This document shows, in pieces, positions 17,825 through 27,285 of a stretch of 64,000 nucleotides of DNA (positions are counted from its first letter, which is position 1; each line of letters opens with the position of its first letter). Made by a program: the position numbers and the translations under genes. The notes beneath the pieces are model-generated. The model was not told where the DNA came from, did not search any database, and saw nothing but the letters and a program-made list of their open reading frames with translations. This DNA is from Actinomyces marmotae (GTDB lineage: Bacteria; Actinomycetota; Actinomycetes; Actinomycetales; Actinomycetaceae): contig NZ_CP053642.1 in the NCBI RefSeq assembly GCF_013177295.1, forward strand, positions 868,001-932,000, written 5' to 3'.

Positions 17825-19212
17825 GCGCCCGCGACACCACCGCTGCTGCCGCCCCCGACGCCGCCTCCCACCGCGCCACGCCGATCGATGGGGCCGCGCC
17901 ACGCGGCGGCGCGCCGGTTCCCGGGCCTCGGCAGGCGCGACCGGTCGAGCCGACCGATGAGTCGGATTCCCTGGCCCGCGCCACCTGGTCGCGGCTCGCC
18001 GAGCCGGCCGACCACGCCGCGGCCCTCCTCGTGGCCGGCCTCGGCGCGCCCGAGGCCCTGGCCTGGGTGCGCCACATGGCCGAGCGCGACTCGGGGAGCC
18101 CTGAGCCCCCGCCGCTACCGGAGTCCCTCCTGGTGAGCGCCACGCCCCGCCGATGGGAGGTCGCGGTGGGGCGATGGGCGCCCCGGCTCGCGGGCCTGGA
18201 CATCCGCCGTGAGCTCGATGTCCTGGAGCGCTTGGGCGGCTCGCTCGTGGTCCCCGGCGATCCCTGGTGGCCACCGGGCCTGGATGACCTCGAGCATCCC
18301 CCCTTCTGCCTCTGGCTGCGCGGGGACCCCGCCCTGCTCGTGGGCCGCCAGGAGGCGGGCGCCGGGCAAGGCTGGCCGGGGCTGCCGGCGCGGGAGGACC
18401 GCATGGCCGCGGGGCGCGGGGCCGGTCGCGCCCTCGCGCTCGTCGGCGCCCGGGACTCCACCGCCTACGGTGAGCGCATGGCCATCGACCTGGCGCGGGG
18501 GCTCACCGAGCGCAGCGCGCTCATCGTCTCCGGCGGCGCCTTCGGCATCGACGCCGCCGCGCACCGGGGGGCGCTCACCGCGGGGCCCACGCTGTCGGTG
18601 TCGGCCGGGGGAGTGGACCGCCTCTACCCGGCCGGCAACGCGGCCTTGCTCCAGGCGGTGGTGGACCATGGGGCCCTCGTGGCCGAGGTGCCGCCCGGCA
18701 GCCAGCCCGCTCGGCACCGCTTCCTGACCCGCAACAGGATCATCGCCGCGATGACGGGCGCCACCGTCGTCGTGGAGGCGGCCTGGCGCTCGGGCGCGCT
18801 GTCCACCGCCCACCACGCCATGGAGATCGGGCGCCCCGTGGGGGCCGTTCCCGGGCCGGTGACCTCCATGGCCTCAGGAGGCTGCCACCGCCTCCTGCGC
18901 CAGGGGGCGACCTGTGTCACCGACGTCGAGGAGGCCCTCGAGCTGCTCCTCCCCTTGGGAGCCGCGGACGCCGATGCCCCCAAGGAGGCGCTCTCCGCGG
19001 CGCGCCGGCCCGGCCTGCTCGACGGGCTCGACGCCATCTCCGCCGCCGTCGTCGACGCCCTGCCCGCGCGCGCGGCGGCCAGCATCGAATCCGTCGCCCG
19101 GGCCGCCGGGCTGTCCGAGCGGGAGACCCTGGCCGCCCTGGGCGCGCTCGAGCTGGCCGGCCGCGCCCAGAGAGATGGCGCCCGCTGGCGACGGCCCGCC
19201 CGGAGCCGCTGA
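17821..19212 (+). CDS. dprA: DNA-processing protein DprA
   Basis: Binds single-stranded DNA and loads RecA, chiefly during natural transformation, 463 aa; longer than the usual 300-400 because of an N-terminal extension. The Rossmann-like core starts near residue 200 (ALALVGARDSTAYGE) and includes SGGAFGIDAAAHRGAL, RLYPAGN, FLTRNRIIAAM and VVEAAWRSGAL, all typical. A winged-helix-like C-terminus follows (IESVARAAGLSERETLAAL). GAGGAG precedes the ATG. The presence of comM and dprA does not by itself show competence; no pilus genes are in this window. Confidence 0.95.
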   Translation: MSARDTTAAAAPDAASHRATPIDGAAPRGGAPVPGPRQARPVEPTDESDSLARATWSRLAEPADHAAALLVAGLGAPEALAWVRHMAERDSGSPEPPPLPESLLVSATPRRWEVAVGRWAPRLAGLDIRRELDVLERLGGSLVVPGDPWWPPGLDDLEHPPFCLWLRGDPALLVGRQEAGAGQGWPGLPAREDRMAAGRGAGRALALVGARDSTAYGERMAIDLARGLTERSALIVSGGAFGIDAAAHRGALTAGPTLSVSAGGVDRLYPAGNAALLQAVVDHGALVAEVPPGSQPARHRFLTRNRIIAAMTGATVVVEAAWRSGALSTAHHAMEIGRPVGAVPGPVTSMASGGCHRLLRQGATCVTDVEEALELLLPLGAADADAPKEALSAARRPGLLDGLDAISAAVVDALPARAAASIESVARAAGLSERETLAALGALELAGRAQRDGARWRRPARSR

Positions 19213-19238
19213 GCGCCAGCGGTCCGGGCCCGGTCCTC

Positions 19239-19244
19239 TACCCT
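19239..19244 (+). promoter_or_regulatory. Leaderless -10 box, xerC
   Basis: TACCCT ends six bases before the ATG. The same box and spacing occur at dapA. Confidence 0.5.
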
Positions 19245-19250
19245 GGGCGC

Positions 19251-20222
19251 ATGAGCGGCGACCACGGCCCCGGGGCGGGGAAGGACCTGCCCTCCTCGCG
19301 AGGGGAGCTCCTGGACGCCTGGTTCCGGCATCTGAGCCTGCAGCGAGGCCTGTCGGAGCACACGGTGCGCGCCTACGTGGGCGACCTGGAGGACCTGCTC
19401 GACTTCCTCGGGGCGGGCGCGGGGGAGGCCGAGCCGATCGGGCCCGCCCTGGCCAGCCTCGACCTGGCCGACCTGCGCGCCTGGCTCGCCGGCATGTCCG
19501 GCGCCGGGCGCTCGCGGGCCACCATGGCCCGGCGCAGCGCCGCGATCCGCGCCTTCTCCACCTGGGCCCAGCGCTCGGGCCTCCTCCGCTCCGACGTCGC
19601 CGCGCGCCTGCGCTCCCCGCGAGTGGACAACCGCCTTCCCACCGTCCTGACCACAGGGCAGGCCGCCGCGCTCCTGTCCGCGGCATCCGAGCGCGCCAGC
19701 CAGGCCCCACCCTCCGAGCGCCCCCTGGCCACGCGTGACCTCGCCCTCCTGGAGATCCTCTACGCCACCGGCATGAGGGTCTCCGAGCTTGCCGGACTGG
19801 ACCTCGGGGACGTCGATGACGCCAGGCGCACCATCCGCGTCCTGGGCAAGGGGGGCAAGGAGCGTACCGTCCCTTACGGCGCCCCGGCTGCCCGAGCCCT
19901 GGGGCGATGGCTCGATCAGCGCCCCGCCCTCGTCTGCCCCCGCACCGGCGCCGCTCTGTTCCTCGGCGCCAGGGGCGGGCGCGTGGATGCCCGCGCCATC
20001 CGCGAGGTGGTCCACCGTGCCGCCGCGGCCGCCGGGGTCCCGGACCTGGGCCCGCACGGGCTGCGGCACTCTGCCGCGACGCATGTCCTTAGCGGGGGCG
20101 CGGATCTGCGCAGCGTTCAGGAGCTTCTGGGCCACTCATCCCTGGCCACCACCCAGCGCTACACGCATGTCAGCGCTGAGCGCCTGCGCGCCGTCTACGA
20201 GCAGGCCTTCCCCCGGGCCTGA
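19251..20222 (+). CDS. xerC: Tyrosine recombinase XerC
   Basis: Site-specific recombinase that with XerD resolves chromosome dimers at dif, 323 aa. The SAM-like N-terminal core-binding domain covers about 18-110. All catalytic residues are present: R176 (TGMRVSELAG), K200 (VLGKGGKE), H269 and R272 (HGLRHSAATH), H295 (LGHSS) and nucleophile Y304 (TTQRYTHV). The last 28 bases overlap, on the opposite strand, the end of the M23 peptidase gene. Genome position between dprA and rpsB is typical. Confidence 0.95.
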   Translation: MSGDHGPGAGKDLPSSRGELLDAWFRHLSLQRGLSEHTVRAYVGDLEDLLDFLGAGAGEAEPIGPALASLDLADLRAWLAGMSGAGRSRATMARRSAAIRAFSTWAQRSGLLRSDVAARLRSPRVDNRLPTVLTTGQAAALLSAASERASQAPPSERPLATRDLALLEILYATGMRVSELAGLDLGDVDDARRTIRVLGKGGKERTVPYGAPAARALGRWLDQRPALVCPRTGAALFLGARGGRVDARAIREVVHRAAAAAGVPDLGPHGLRHSAATHVLSGGADLRSVQELLGHSSLATTQRYTHVSAERLRAVYEQAFPRA

Positions 20223-21043
20223 GGGCGCGCCCGGGGCGGCGCCCATCGACAGGTGCGTGCCGCCCTGAGTGGTGCTATTTCCGCCGAGTGGGGCGTCCTG
20301 CCCGCACCGGTGGGTGCGGATGGCACCGGTGGGTGCGGATGGCATCGGTCAGCGCGGATGGCACCGGTGGGCGCGGCGGGCTTGAGGCGGATGACAGGCG
20401 GGCGCAGGAGGCGCAAGGGGTTGATGTAGGACTTCCTGGCGGTCCTGGCGCCCCAGTGGAGAGCATCGACGCCGTCGGAGCGGTGACCGGGCAGCAGGGT
20501 CCCGATCACCTGGCCGGCGCCCACCGCGTCGCCCGCGGCCACGCTCGGCGCCACCGGCTCATAGGTGGTGCGGATCCCGTCCGCATGATCGATCGAGATC
20601 ACGGGGCGCCCCGCCACCATCCCCGCGAAGGCCACCTCGCCCGCGCCCGCCGCGCGCACGGGGCTGCCCGCGGCCACCGCCAGGTCGACGCCGCGGTGCC
20701 CCGCGCCCCACACGACGGCGGGAGGATCGAAGCCCTCGACCACCGCCACTGGCCCACCCGTGGGCCACACGTAGCGCGCGCGCCGATGCGCGTCCTTGGC
20801 GCGCTCCAACGGCGCGCTCACGGGGAGGACCGCGCCGCGCGCCGCCACTTCGGCGCCGGGCCCCGCGGGTGGGGCGCCGACGGCGGGGAGGGGGATGAGC
20901 GCTGCGAGGGCCACAGCGGCGAGCGACGTGACCAGCAGGCGCAGCGCGCGGTGCGGCCCTGGGGAGGCGCGGGGGAGCGGGGAGGGGGCGGCGGGCCAGG
21001 CCGGCGGTGAGGCGGGTGGCGAAACGGGCGGCGAGATCGGCAT
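20195..21043 (-). CDS. M23 family metallopeptidase with repeat-derived tail
   Basis: Secreted or membrane-anchored LytM-type peptidoglycan endopeptidase, 282 aa. A Pro-rich cytosolic start is followed by a hydrophobic signal segment (about 34-56). The LytM domain has the zinc ligands H116 and D120 (GHRGVDLA) and H196 (LHWGAR); the usual first His of the H-x-H motif is Ala, as in several actinobacterial members. The family normally ends near NPLRLL (about 208-213). Residues about 222-247 are instead encoded by 19-bp repeats, and the rest reads on until it overlaps the end of xerC. The tail is His/Pro/Arg-rich, has no domain and looks acquired. Confidence 0.85.
   Translation of the reverse strand: MPISPPVSPPASPPAWPAAPSPLPRASPGPHRALRLLVTSLAAVALAALIPLPAVGAPPAGPGAEVAARGAVLPVSAPLERAKDAHRRARYVWPTGGPVAVVEGFDPPAVVWGAGHRGVDLAVAAGSPVRAAGAGEVAFAGMVAGRPVISIDHADGIRTTYEPVAPSVAAGDAVGAGQVIGTLLPGHRSDGVDALHWGARTARKSYINPLRLLRPPVIRLKPAAPTGAIRADRCHPHPPVPSAPTGAGRTPHSAEIAPLRAARTCRWAPPRARPQARGKACS
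20304..20379. repeat. 19-bp tandem repeat, four copies, in the M23 gene tail
   Basis: Units start at 20304, 20323, 20342 and 20361 with consensus GCACCGGTGGGTGCGGATG. As 19 is not a multiple of three, each copy is read in a new frame. Units of the same family occur at 98-135. Confidence 0.85.
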
Positions 21044-21599
21044 GGCCCCATGCTCAGGCTCCTCAGCGCGCCCCGGCGTCGCGCGCTCACAGGAGCGCCG
21101 GGAGCCGAAGCGCCTCCATGCCTGTGGTTCCCGGGCGAGGGCGGGCCCCGTGACGAGAAAGACATCCGGGCAGTGGCATCATTGCCCGGCACGATGCGGA
21201 AAGGTCGATGTCACTGTGATAACCTCACGGGCGCGGTTCGCTGTGATGCGCGCTGGTCGGGCTCCCTCGGGAACACCGGTCCGGCGCGGGCCCGGATCCT
21301 CATGGCCCCGGGGAGCGGCGACCGACTTCGCGTGCCCGCACCCAGCGCCCCCGGGCTCTGGGAACGTCCTTTCGGACGCCGCGGTCGCGGTCCCGCACGG
21401 CCCTCCCGAATCACCGGGGGTGCAGGCGGGTGGCCGCGCGTCGCGGGCACCAGGCCCTATCCGCCCGCTCCAGGGCGGACCCGGCGCGTCCGGGCACAGG
21501 GGATCAACTCAAGAACCCATGGGACGCCGTCGCCGATCGGCGGCGCCCCCTGACACATGGCGGACCGGGCAACCTCCCGGCCGCGCGAAAGGACGAGTC
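21044..21599. other. Intergenic region and leader of rpsB
   Basis: No gene is seen. It separates the divergent M23 peptidase and rpsB genes. The only AT-richer spot is around 21210-21226 (TGTGATAACCTCAC), which contains a TGTGATAAC that could act as an extended -10; that would give rpsB an unusually long leader of about 370 bases. A 7-bp-stem hairpin (21460-21479) lies in this leader. A ribosome site, AAAGGA, precedes the rpsB ATG. Autogenous control of rpsB through the leader is known in other bacteria; no recognised motif was identified. Confidence 0.5.
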
Positions 21600-22469
21600 A
21601 TGGCAGTCGTGACCATGCGCCAGCTCCTCGAGTCCGGTGTCCACTTCGGACACCAGACCCGCCGGTGGAACCCCAAGATGAAGCGCTTCATCCTCACCGA
21701 GCGCAACGGCATCTACGTCATCGACCTCACGAAGTCCGTCGACGGCATCAACACCGCCTACGACTTCGTCAAGGAGACCGTCGCCCGCGGCGGCAACATC
21801 CTCTTCGTCGGCACCAAGAAGCAGGCGCAGGCCGCCGTGGCCGAGCAGGCCCAGCGCGTCGGCATGCCCTACGTCAACCAGCGCTGGCTGGGCGGCATGC
21901 TCACCAACTTCTCCACCGTGCGCGCCCGCCTGGACCGCATGAAGGAGCTCGAGCAGATCGACTTCGACGACGTGGCCGGCTCCGGCCGCACGAAGAAGGA
22001 GTTGCTCATGATGCGCCGTGAGAAGGACAAGCTTATCCGCACCCTCGGCGGTATCCGCGACATGTCCAAGCTCCCCGCCGCCGTGTGGGTCGTGGACACG
22101 AAGAAGGAGCACCTGGCCATCTCCGAGGCCTCCAAGCTCAACATCCCGGTTATCGCGATCCTCGACACCAACTGCGACCCCGACGAGGTCACCTACGGCA
22201 TCCCGGGCAATGACGACGCCATCCGCTCCGTCAGCCTGCTCACCCGCGTCGTCGCCGACGCCGCCGCCGAGGGCCTCCTCGCCCGCTCCGCCGGCCGCGC
22301 CCGCACCGGCTCCGAGGCCGAGGCCGGCACCCCCGAGGCTGAGCCGCTGCCCGAGTGGGAGGCCGAGCTCCTCGCCGGCGCTGAGGCCGCTACGGCCGAG
22401 CAGCCCGCTGAGGCTCCCGCCGCCGCCCCGGCCGAGGCCGCCGACCAGGCCCCGGCCGAGCGCGCCTGA
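21600..22469 (+). CDS. rpsB: 30S ribosomal protein S2
   Basis: Small-subunit protein, 289 aa. The S2 core ([20 protein letters not shown], then [14 protein letters not shown] and IDTN-like ILDTNCDP) is complete in about 230 residues; the last 55 form an acidic Ala/Glu/Pro tail usual in actinobacteria. The ATG is set by the AAAGGA site and the conserved [13 protein letters not shown] start. tsf follows after 44 bases. Confidence 0.97.
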   Translation: MAVVTMRQLLESGVHFGHQTRRWNPKMKRFILTERNGIYVIDLTKSVDGINTAYDFVKETVARGGNILFVGTKKQAQAAVAEQAQRVGMPYVNQRWLGGMLTNFSTVRARLDRMKELEQIDFDDVAGSGRTKKELLMMRREKDKLIRTLGGIRDMSKLPAAVWVVDTKKEHLAISEASKLNIPVIAILDTNCDPDEVTYGIPGNDDAIRSVSLLTRVVADAAAEGLLARSAGRARTGSEAEAGTPEAEPLPEWEAELLAGAEAATAEQPAEAPAAAPAEAADQAPAERA

Positions 22470-22513
22470 GCGCCCCTGACGACATTCCCCACGCTTCAAC
22501 ACCAGGAGAATCC

Positions 22514-23353
22514 ATGGCGAACTACACCACCGCTGACATCAAGGCGCTCCGCGAGAAGACCGGCGCCGGCATGCTCGATGTCAAGAAGGCCCTCGACGAG
22601 GCCAACGGCGACGTCGAGAAGGCCATCGAGATCATTCGCGTCAAGGGCCTCAAGGGCATCGCCAAGCGCGAGGGCCGCGCCGCCTCGGCCGGACTCATCG
22701 CCGCCAAGGTCGTTGACGACGCCGACGGCCAGACCGGCGTGCTTGTCGAGATCAATGCCGAGACCGACTTCGTGGCCAAGAACGAGAAGTTCCTCGGCTA
22801 CGCCGACAAGGTCCTCTCCGCCGCCCTGGCCTCCGGCGCCGAGTCCGCCGAGGCCCTGGCCGAGGTCGAGGTCGACGGCTCCACCGTCAAGGACCTCACC
22901 GACTCCATGCAGGCCGTCATCGGCGAGAAGATCGTCGTGCGCCGCGTCGGCCGCCTGAGCGCCCCCAAGGTGGAGCTCTACCTGCACCGCACCAACCCCG
23001 ACCTGCCCGCCCAGGTGGGCGTGCTCGTCGGCACCGACGCCAAGGCCGCCGAGGCGGCTCACGACGTCGCGATGCACACTGCCGCCTACTCCCCGGCCTA
23101 CCTCACCCGTGAGGACGTCCCCGCCGACGTCGTGGCCAAGGAGCGTTCCATCGCCGAGGAGACCACCCGCGCCGAGGGCAAGCCCGAGCAGGCCATCGCC
23201 AAGATCGTCGAGGGCCGCCTGGGCGGTTTCTTCAAGGAGAACTGCCTCGTTGAGCAGGCCTTCGCCAAGGACCCCAAGACCACGGTCGGCAAGGTCGTCG
23301 AGGCCACCGGCGGCGAGCTCGTCGGTTTCGTCCGCTTCCGCGTCGGCGCCTGA
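22514..23353 (+). CDS. tsf: Translation elongation factor Ts
   Basis: Guanine-nucleotide exchange factor that regenerates EF-Tu-GTP, 279 aa. The N-terminal UBA-like module (DIKALREKTGAGMLDVKKAL) and the TDFV exchange motif (AETDFVAKNEKF, about 83-94) are present, followed by the two-part dimerisation region. A good AGGAGA site precedes the ATG. Co-transcribed with rpsB and ended by a hairpin. Confidence 0.97.
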   Translation: MANYTTADIKALREKTGAGMLDVKKALDEANGDVEKAIEIIRVKGLKGIAKREGRAASAGLIAAKVVDDADGQTGVLVEINAETDFVAKNEKFLGYADKVLSAALASGAESAEALAEVEVDGSTVKDLTDSMQAVIGEKIVVRRVGRLSAPKVELYLHRTNPDLPAQVGVLVGTDAKAAEAAHDVAMHTAAYSPAYLTREDVPADVVAKERSIAEETTRAEGKPEQAIAKIVEGRLGGFFKENCLVEQAFAKDPKTTVGKVVEATGGELVGFVRFRVGA

Positions 23354-23387
23354 TCGCTAAAGCCCGCTGACCAGCGGTCAGCAAGAG

Positions 23388-23422
23388 CACGGCCCCCGGT
23401 CCCTCGTGGACCGGGGGCCGTG
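23388..23422 (+). terminator. Hairpin terminator after rpsB-tsf
   Basis: Perfect 15-bp stem (23388-23402 with 23408-23422), 5-base loop. It also lies 3' of the minus-strand small membrane protein gene, so it may act in both directions. Confidence 0.85.
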
Positions 23423-23485
23423 GCGCGCGCGGCGCAGTGCCGCGCAGCGCGACGTGGCGACGGGGGAACTGAGGAGCGGGCGGCC

Positions 23486-23758
23486 TCAGCCCTGGCGCCG
23501 GGCTCCGGGATCGGACGGCGAGCCGCCCGACCCCTTGCCGGAGTCGCCGGGGGAGGCTCCCCACCACAGGGCCATGAGCACCGCCACGACGACGAGGGCG
23601 ATGCCCGCCCACAGGTTCGCGTTGACGCCGCCCGTCTTGGCCATCTCGTCCTCCCCGTTGAGGAATCCCGAGCAGACAAGCAGGAAGAGGCCGAAGATGC
23701 CGAGGACCGCGGCGATGACCGTGCGGATATCGGCCAGGATCTTTGACAGCAATGACAT
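23486..23758 (-). CDS. Small membrane protein paired with an SSS symporter
   Basis: Unassigned 90-aa protein with two hydrophobic segments (about 13-33 and 49-67) joined by a short acidic loop (NGEDEMAKTGG) and ending in a Gly/Ser/Pro tail. It starts 12 bases after the symporter stop, in the same operon and direction. A small accessory subunit or assembly factor of the symporter is possible, but this is only inferred from the pairing. It does not show the features of DUF3311, the small partner known for other SSS carriers. Confidence 0.75.
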   Translation of the reverse strand: MSLLSKILADIRTVIAAVLGIFGLFLLVCSGFLNGEDEMAKTGGVNANLWAGIALVVVAVLMALWWGASPGDSGKGSGGSPSDPGARRQG

Positions 23759-23770
23759 GTCCGTGGCTCC

Positions 23771-25519
23771 TCAGTGGAAGATCGAGTTGAGCAGGATGAC
23801 GAGTGCGCCCGCGCAGACCGCCAGCGGGACCGGCTTGCGGAACCAGGGCAGCGACGCCTCGTTCGGGTCTGTGCGCGCCTCGTGCGGCGTGAGGGAGTAG
23901 ACGAAGCCCTCCAGCTCCACGGCGGGCTTGGGCGCCGTCATCAACGAGACGACGACGGTTACGAGGATGTCGACGGCGAAGGCCGTGCCCGCGGCGAGGA
24001 AGGCCAGGCCCTGGCCGGGCAGCGTCAGGTGCCCGGTCCAGGACGCCACGTTGAGGGCGAGCGCCGCCAGTGTCCCGCAGGCCAGCCCGGACCAGCCCGC
24101 GTGGCTCGTGGCCCGGCGCCAGAACATCCCGATGATGAACGTGGCGAACAGTGGCGCGTTGAACATGGAGAAGAGCTGCTGGAGGTAGTCCATGAGGTTG
24201 GAGTAGTTCGACGCGATGAGCGCGGTGAAGATCGCGACGGTGGTGGCGACCGCCGTCGTGAGCTTGCCCATGCGCAGGTAGGTGGCGTCATCGGCCCTCG
24301 TGTTGATGTAGCGCTCGTAGAGGTCCACGGTGACCACGGTGTTGAAGGCGGAGATGTTCGCCGCCATGCCCGCCATGAAGGAGGCCAGCAGGCCGGTGAT
24401 CGCCAGGCCCAGCAGGCCATTGGGCAGGACGTCGCGCATGAGCAGCAGGACGGCGTCGTTGTAGGTGATCTCCCCGTTGGCGGTCGCGCCGCTGAGCGAG
24501 GACTGCTTGAGCCCGATGATCTCCGAGACGAGGACCGCGGCCACCATGCCCGGGATGATGACGAGGAAGGGCACGACCATCTTGGCGAAGGTGCCGATGA
24601 TCGGGGCTGAGCGCGCCGCCGATATCGAGTCGGCCGCCATGGCGCGCTGGACCTCCACGAAGTTCGTCGTCCAGTAGCCGAAGGACAGGACGAAGCCCAG
24701 GCCGAAGACGATGCCGAAGACGGACAGGGCCGAGGAGTCGAAGCCGGACAGCAGGTTGCCGGGCCAGGAGTGCAGTTGCGCGCTGGGGTCGGCGTAGGCC
24801 CCGGTGCCGTGGGTGGTGGCCGCCTCCGTGATCTTCTCCTTGAGGCCGCTCCACCAGCCCACGCGGTTGAGGCCGACGAGGGTCAGCGGCAGCAGCGCCA
24901 CGATGATGACGAAGAACTGGAGGACCTCGTTGTAGATGGCGGCGGACAGCCCGCCCAGGCTGATGTAGCTGAAGACGATGATGGCGGCGACGATGAGCGC
25001 CACCCACAGCGGCCACCCCAGCAGGCGGTGGACGATCGAGCCCAGGAGGTACAGGTTGACGCCGGCGATGAGCAGCTGGGCCAGCGCGAAAGACAGGGCG
25101 TTGATGAGGTGGGCGGCCCGGCCGTAGCGCTTGAGCATGAACTCGGGCACGGAGCGCACGCCGGAGCCGTAGTAGAAGGGCATCATGACCAGGCCCAGGA
25201 AGATCATGGCCGGGATGGCGCCGATCCAGAAGTAGTGGAAGGTCGGCAGGCCGTACTGGGCGCCATTGGCGGACATGCCCATGATCTCGACGGCGCCGAG
25301 GTTGGCCGACACGAAGGCGATGCCGGTCACCCAGGCGGGCAGGGAGCGGCCGGAGGTGAGGAAGTCATCGGAGGAGGCCATGCGCCGTTTGGCCATGAAG
25401 CCGACTCCCACGACGAAGGCGAAGTAGACGATAATGGGGAAGTAGTCGTACCAGCGGGCCTCCAGCAGCGTGGAAGAGCTCGATGCGGCGAGGGATGGGA
25501 TCAGGTGGGATGTGGTCAT
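23771..25519 (-). CDS. Sodium:solute symporter (SSS family)
   Basis: Na+-coupled carrier of the SSS (SLC5-like) family, 582 aa, with about 13-14 membrane segments. Typical features: GFMAKRRMASSDDFLTSGRSLPAW after the first helix, SANLGAVEIMGMSANGAQYG, and the helix pair around TTNFVEVQRAMAADS. The pattern is closest to the vSGLT-like sugar/inositol branch, but the substrate cannot be fixed. I chose ATG 25519, preceded by AGGAGG; the frame also offers a TTG one codon upstream. It has its own promoter region facing pyrH and breaks the usual tsf-pyrH linkage. Confidence 0.9.
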   Translation of the reverse strand: MTTSHLIPSLAASSSSTLLEARWYDYFPIIVYFAFVVGVGFMAKRRMASSDDFLTSGRSLPAWVTGIAFVSANLGAVEIMGMSANGAQYGLPTFHYFWIGAIPAMIFLGLVMMPFYYGSGVRSVPEFMLKRYGRAAHLINALSFALAQLLIAGVNLYLLGSIVHRLLGWPLWVALIVAAIIVFSYISLGGLSAAIYNEVLQFFVIIVALLPLTLVGLNRVGWWSGLKEKITEAATTHGTGAYADPSAQLHSWPGNLLSGFDSSALSVFGIVFGLGFVLSFGYWTTNFVEVQRAMAADSISAARSAPIIGTFAKMVVPFLVIIPGMVAAVLVSEIIGLKQSSLSGATANGEITYNDAVLLLMRDVLPNGLLGLAITGLLASFMAGMAANISAFNTVVTVDLYERYINTRADDATYLRMGKLTTAVATTVAIFTALIASNYSNLMDYLQQLFSMFNAPLFATFIIGMFWRRATSHAGWSGLACGTLAALALNVASWTGHLTLPGQGLAFLAAGTAFAVDILVTVVVSLMTAPKPAVELEGFVYSLTPHEARTDPNEASLPWFRKPVPLAVCAGALVILLNSIFH

Positions 25520-25687
25520 CAACGCCTCCTGGGTGTGAGCCGAGACACGTGAGCGGGTCTCCTCCGCGAGCCTAACGCCCGTGTTAACGGATCGTGACCG
25601 TTTTGGCCCACCGATCTGCCCGGGTCCCCCGCCCGCGCTCCACCGCCCCGCCGCCCCATGCGGGCTTCCCGCGACGGCGCGAGCGGG

Positions 25688-25693
25688 TAGTCT
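25688..25693 (+). promoter_or_regulatory. Candidate -10 box of pyrH
   Basis: TAGTCT lies in the small palindrome GGTAG-TCT-CTACC, about 112 bases before the pyrH start. The -35 is not evident. Confidence 0.3.
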
Positions 25694-25804
25694 CTACCGG
25701 ACGGCTCAAGGCCCGCCCGCGACCACCGTCCCGCCCGAGCGCGGGCGTCCCCCGGCGGCCGCGCGGGCGATCCACGACACAGGCAGACAAGCAGAGAGGC
25801 AGAG

Positions 25805-26563
25805 ATGGCAGACAAGAGCAGCAGAGACGACCGCGTCGCGCACGGCCACCACCCGCGGCGCGTCCTGCTCAAGCTCTCGGGCGAGGTCTTCGGTGGAGGC
25901 TCCATCGGCCTCGATCCCGACGTCGTCTCCGATGCCGCCACGCAGATCGCCGACGCCGTGCGCGCCGGGGTCCAGGTCGCCGTCGTCGTCGGCGGAGGCA
26001 ACTTCTTCCGCGGCGCCGAGCTGTCGGCCCGCGGCATGGAGCGCGCCCGCGCCGACTACATGGGCATGCTCGGCACCGTCATGAACGCCCTGGCCCTGCA
26101 GGACTTCATCGAGAAGGCCGGGGTGCCCGCCCGCGTGCAGACCGCCATCGCCATGGGACAGGTCGCCGAGTCCTACATCCCGCTGCGCGCCATCCGCCAC
26201 CTGGAGAAGGGGCGCGTCGTCGTCTTCGGGGCGGGCGCGGGCCTGCCCTACTTCTCCACGGACACCGTCGCCGCCCAGCGGGCCCTGGAGACCGGCTGCG
26301 ACGAGCTGCTGGTCGGCAAGAACGGAGTCGATGGCGTGTACACGGCCGACCCCCGCAAGGACCCCAGCGCCGTCAAGCTCGACCACCTCACCTATGAGCG
26401 CGCCCTGGCGGACGGGCTCGCCGTCGTCGACGCCTCCGCCTTCGCGCTCTCGCGCGATAACGGCCTGACGATGCGCGTGTTCGGGATGGGCAAGGACGGC
26501 AACATCACCAAGGCCCTCCTGGGTGAGAAGATCGGCACGCTCGTCTCCGGGGGGAGGCCCTGA
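25805..26563 (+). CDS. pyrH: UMP kinase
   Basis: Phosphorylates UMP to UDP using ATP, essential for pyrimidine nucleotide supply; amino-acid-kinase fold, hexameric, 252 aa. Visible motifs: [13 protein letters not shown] (phosphate loop), [30 protein letters not shown], and [16 protein letters not shown] near the nucleotide site. About ten N-terminal residues before the core are hydrophilic. ATG is preceded by GAGAGG. frr follows after 96 bases, the near-universal pairing. Confidence 0.97.
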   Translation: MADKSSRDDRVAHGHHPRRVLLKLSGEVFGGGSIGLDPDVVSDAATQIADAVRAGVQVAVVVGGGNFFRGAELSARGMERARADYMGMLGTVMNALALQDFIEKAGVPARVQTAIAMGQVAESYIPLRAIRHLEKGRVVVFGAGAGLPYFSTDTVAAQRALETGCDELLVGKNGVDGVYTADPRKDPSAVKLDHLTYERALADGLAVVDASAFALSRDNGLTMRVFGMGKDGNITKALLGEKIGTLVSGGRP

Positions 26564-26659
26564 GCCGCAGGGCGCGCGAGAACCGGTCCAGTCAGATCCA
26601 GCACGTGCCGCGCCGCGGCGCGATGACCACCCAGACACCTCCCAAGCGAAGGAAGAACG

Positions 26660-27217
26660 ATGATCGACGACGTCATGCTCTCCACTGAGGAGAAGATGGA
26701 GAAGGCCCTGGAGGCCGCTAAGGGCGAACTCGCCGCCATTCGTACCGGCCGCGCCAACCCCTCCATGTTCAACTCGATCCTGGTGGACTACTACGGCGCC
26801 CCCACGCCCCTCCAGCAGCTCGCCTCCCTGACGATCCCCGAGGCCCGCACGGTCATCGTCAGCCCCTTCGACCGCTCCGCGATGAAGGCGATCACCACCG
26901 CCATCCGCGAGTCCGACCTCGGGGTCAATCCCACCGACGACGGCACGGTCATCCGGGTCGCCCTGCCCGCGCTCACCGAGGAGCGCCGCAAGGACTACGT
27001 CAAGCTCGCCCGCTCGCGCGCCGAGGAGGCCCGTGTCCAGGTCCGCGGCGTGCGCGGAAAGGCCAAGAAGGAACTCGAGGCCATCAAGCGCGACGGCGAG
27101 GCCGGCGAGGACGACGTCAAGCGCGCCGAGGGCGAGCTCGACCAGCTCACCAAGCGCTTCGTCGACGCCATCGACAAGTCCCTGGCCTCCAAGGAGGAGG
27201 AGCTCCTCTCCGTCTGA
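26660..27217 (+). CDS. frr: Ribosome recycling factor
   Basis: Splits post-termination ribosomes together with EF-G, 185 aa, exact family length. RTGRANPSMFNSILVDYYG and the PEARTVIVSPFD segment are diagnostic; the rest is the long three-helix bundle. The ribosome site GAAGGAAG precedes the ATG. Confidence 0.98.
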   Translation: MIDDVMLSTEEKMEKALEAAKGELAAIRTGRANPSMFNSILVDYYGAPTPLQQLASLTIPEARTVIVSPFDRSAMKAITTAIRESDLGVNPTDDGTVIRVALPALTEERRKDYVKLARSRAEEARVQVRGVRGKAKKELEAIKRDGEAGEDDVKRAEGELDQLTKRFVDAIDKSLASKEEELLSV

Positions 27218-27285
27218 TCCGCCTGAGCCCGCCGGCCCCTCGCGGGGCTGACGGAGGCGCCCCACCCCGACCCGAAGAACCCCTC

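Noticed and set aside
17821..19212. Complete natural competence system
   Set aside because: Only comM- and dprA-type genes are present; these occur in non-competent bacteria and no pilus or uptake genes are in the window.
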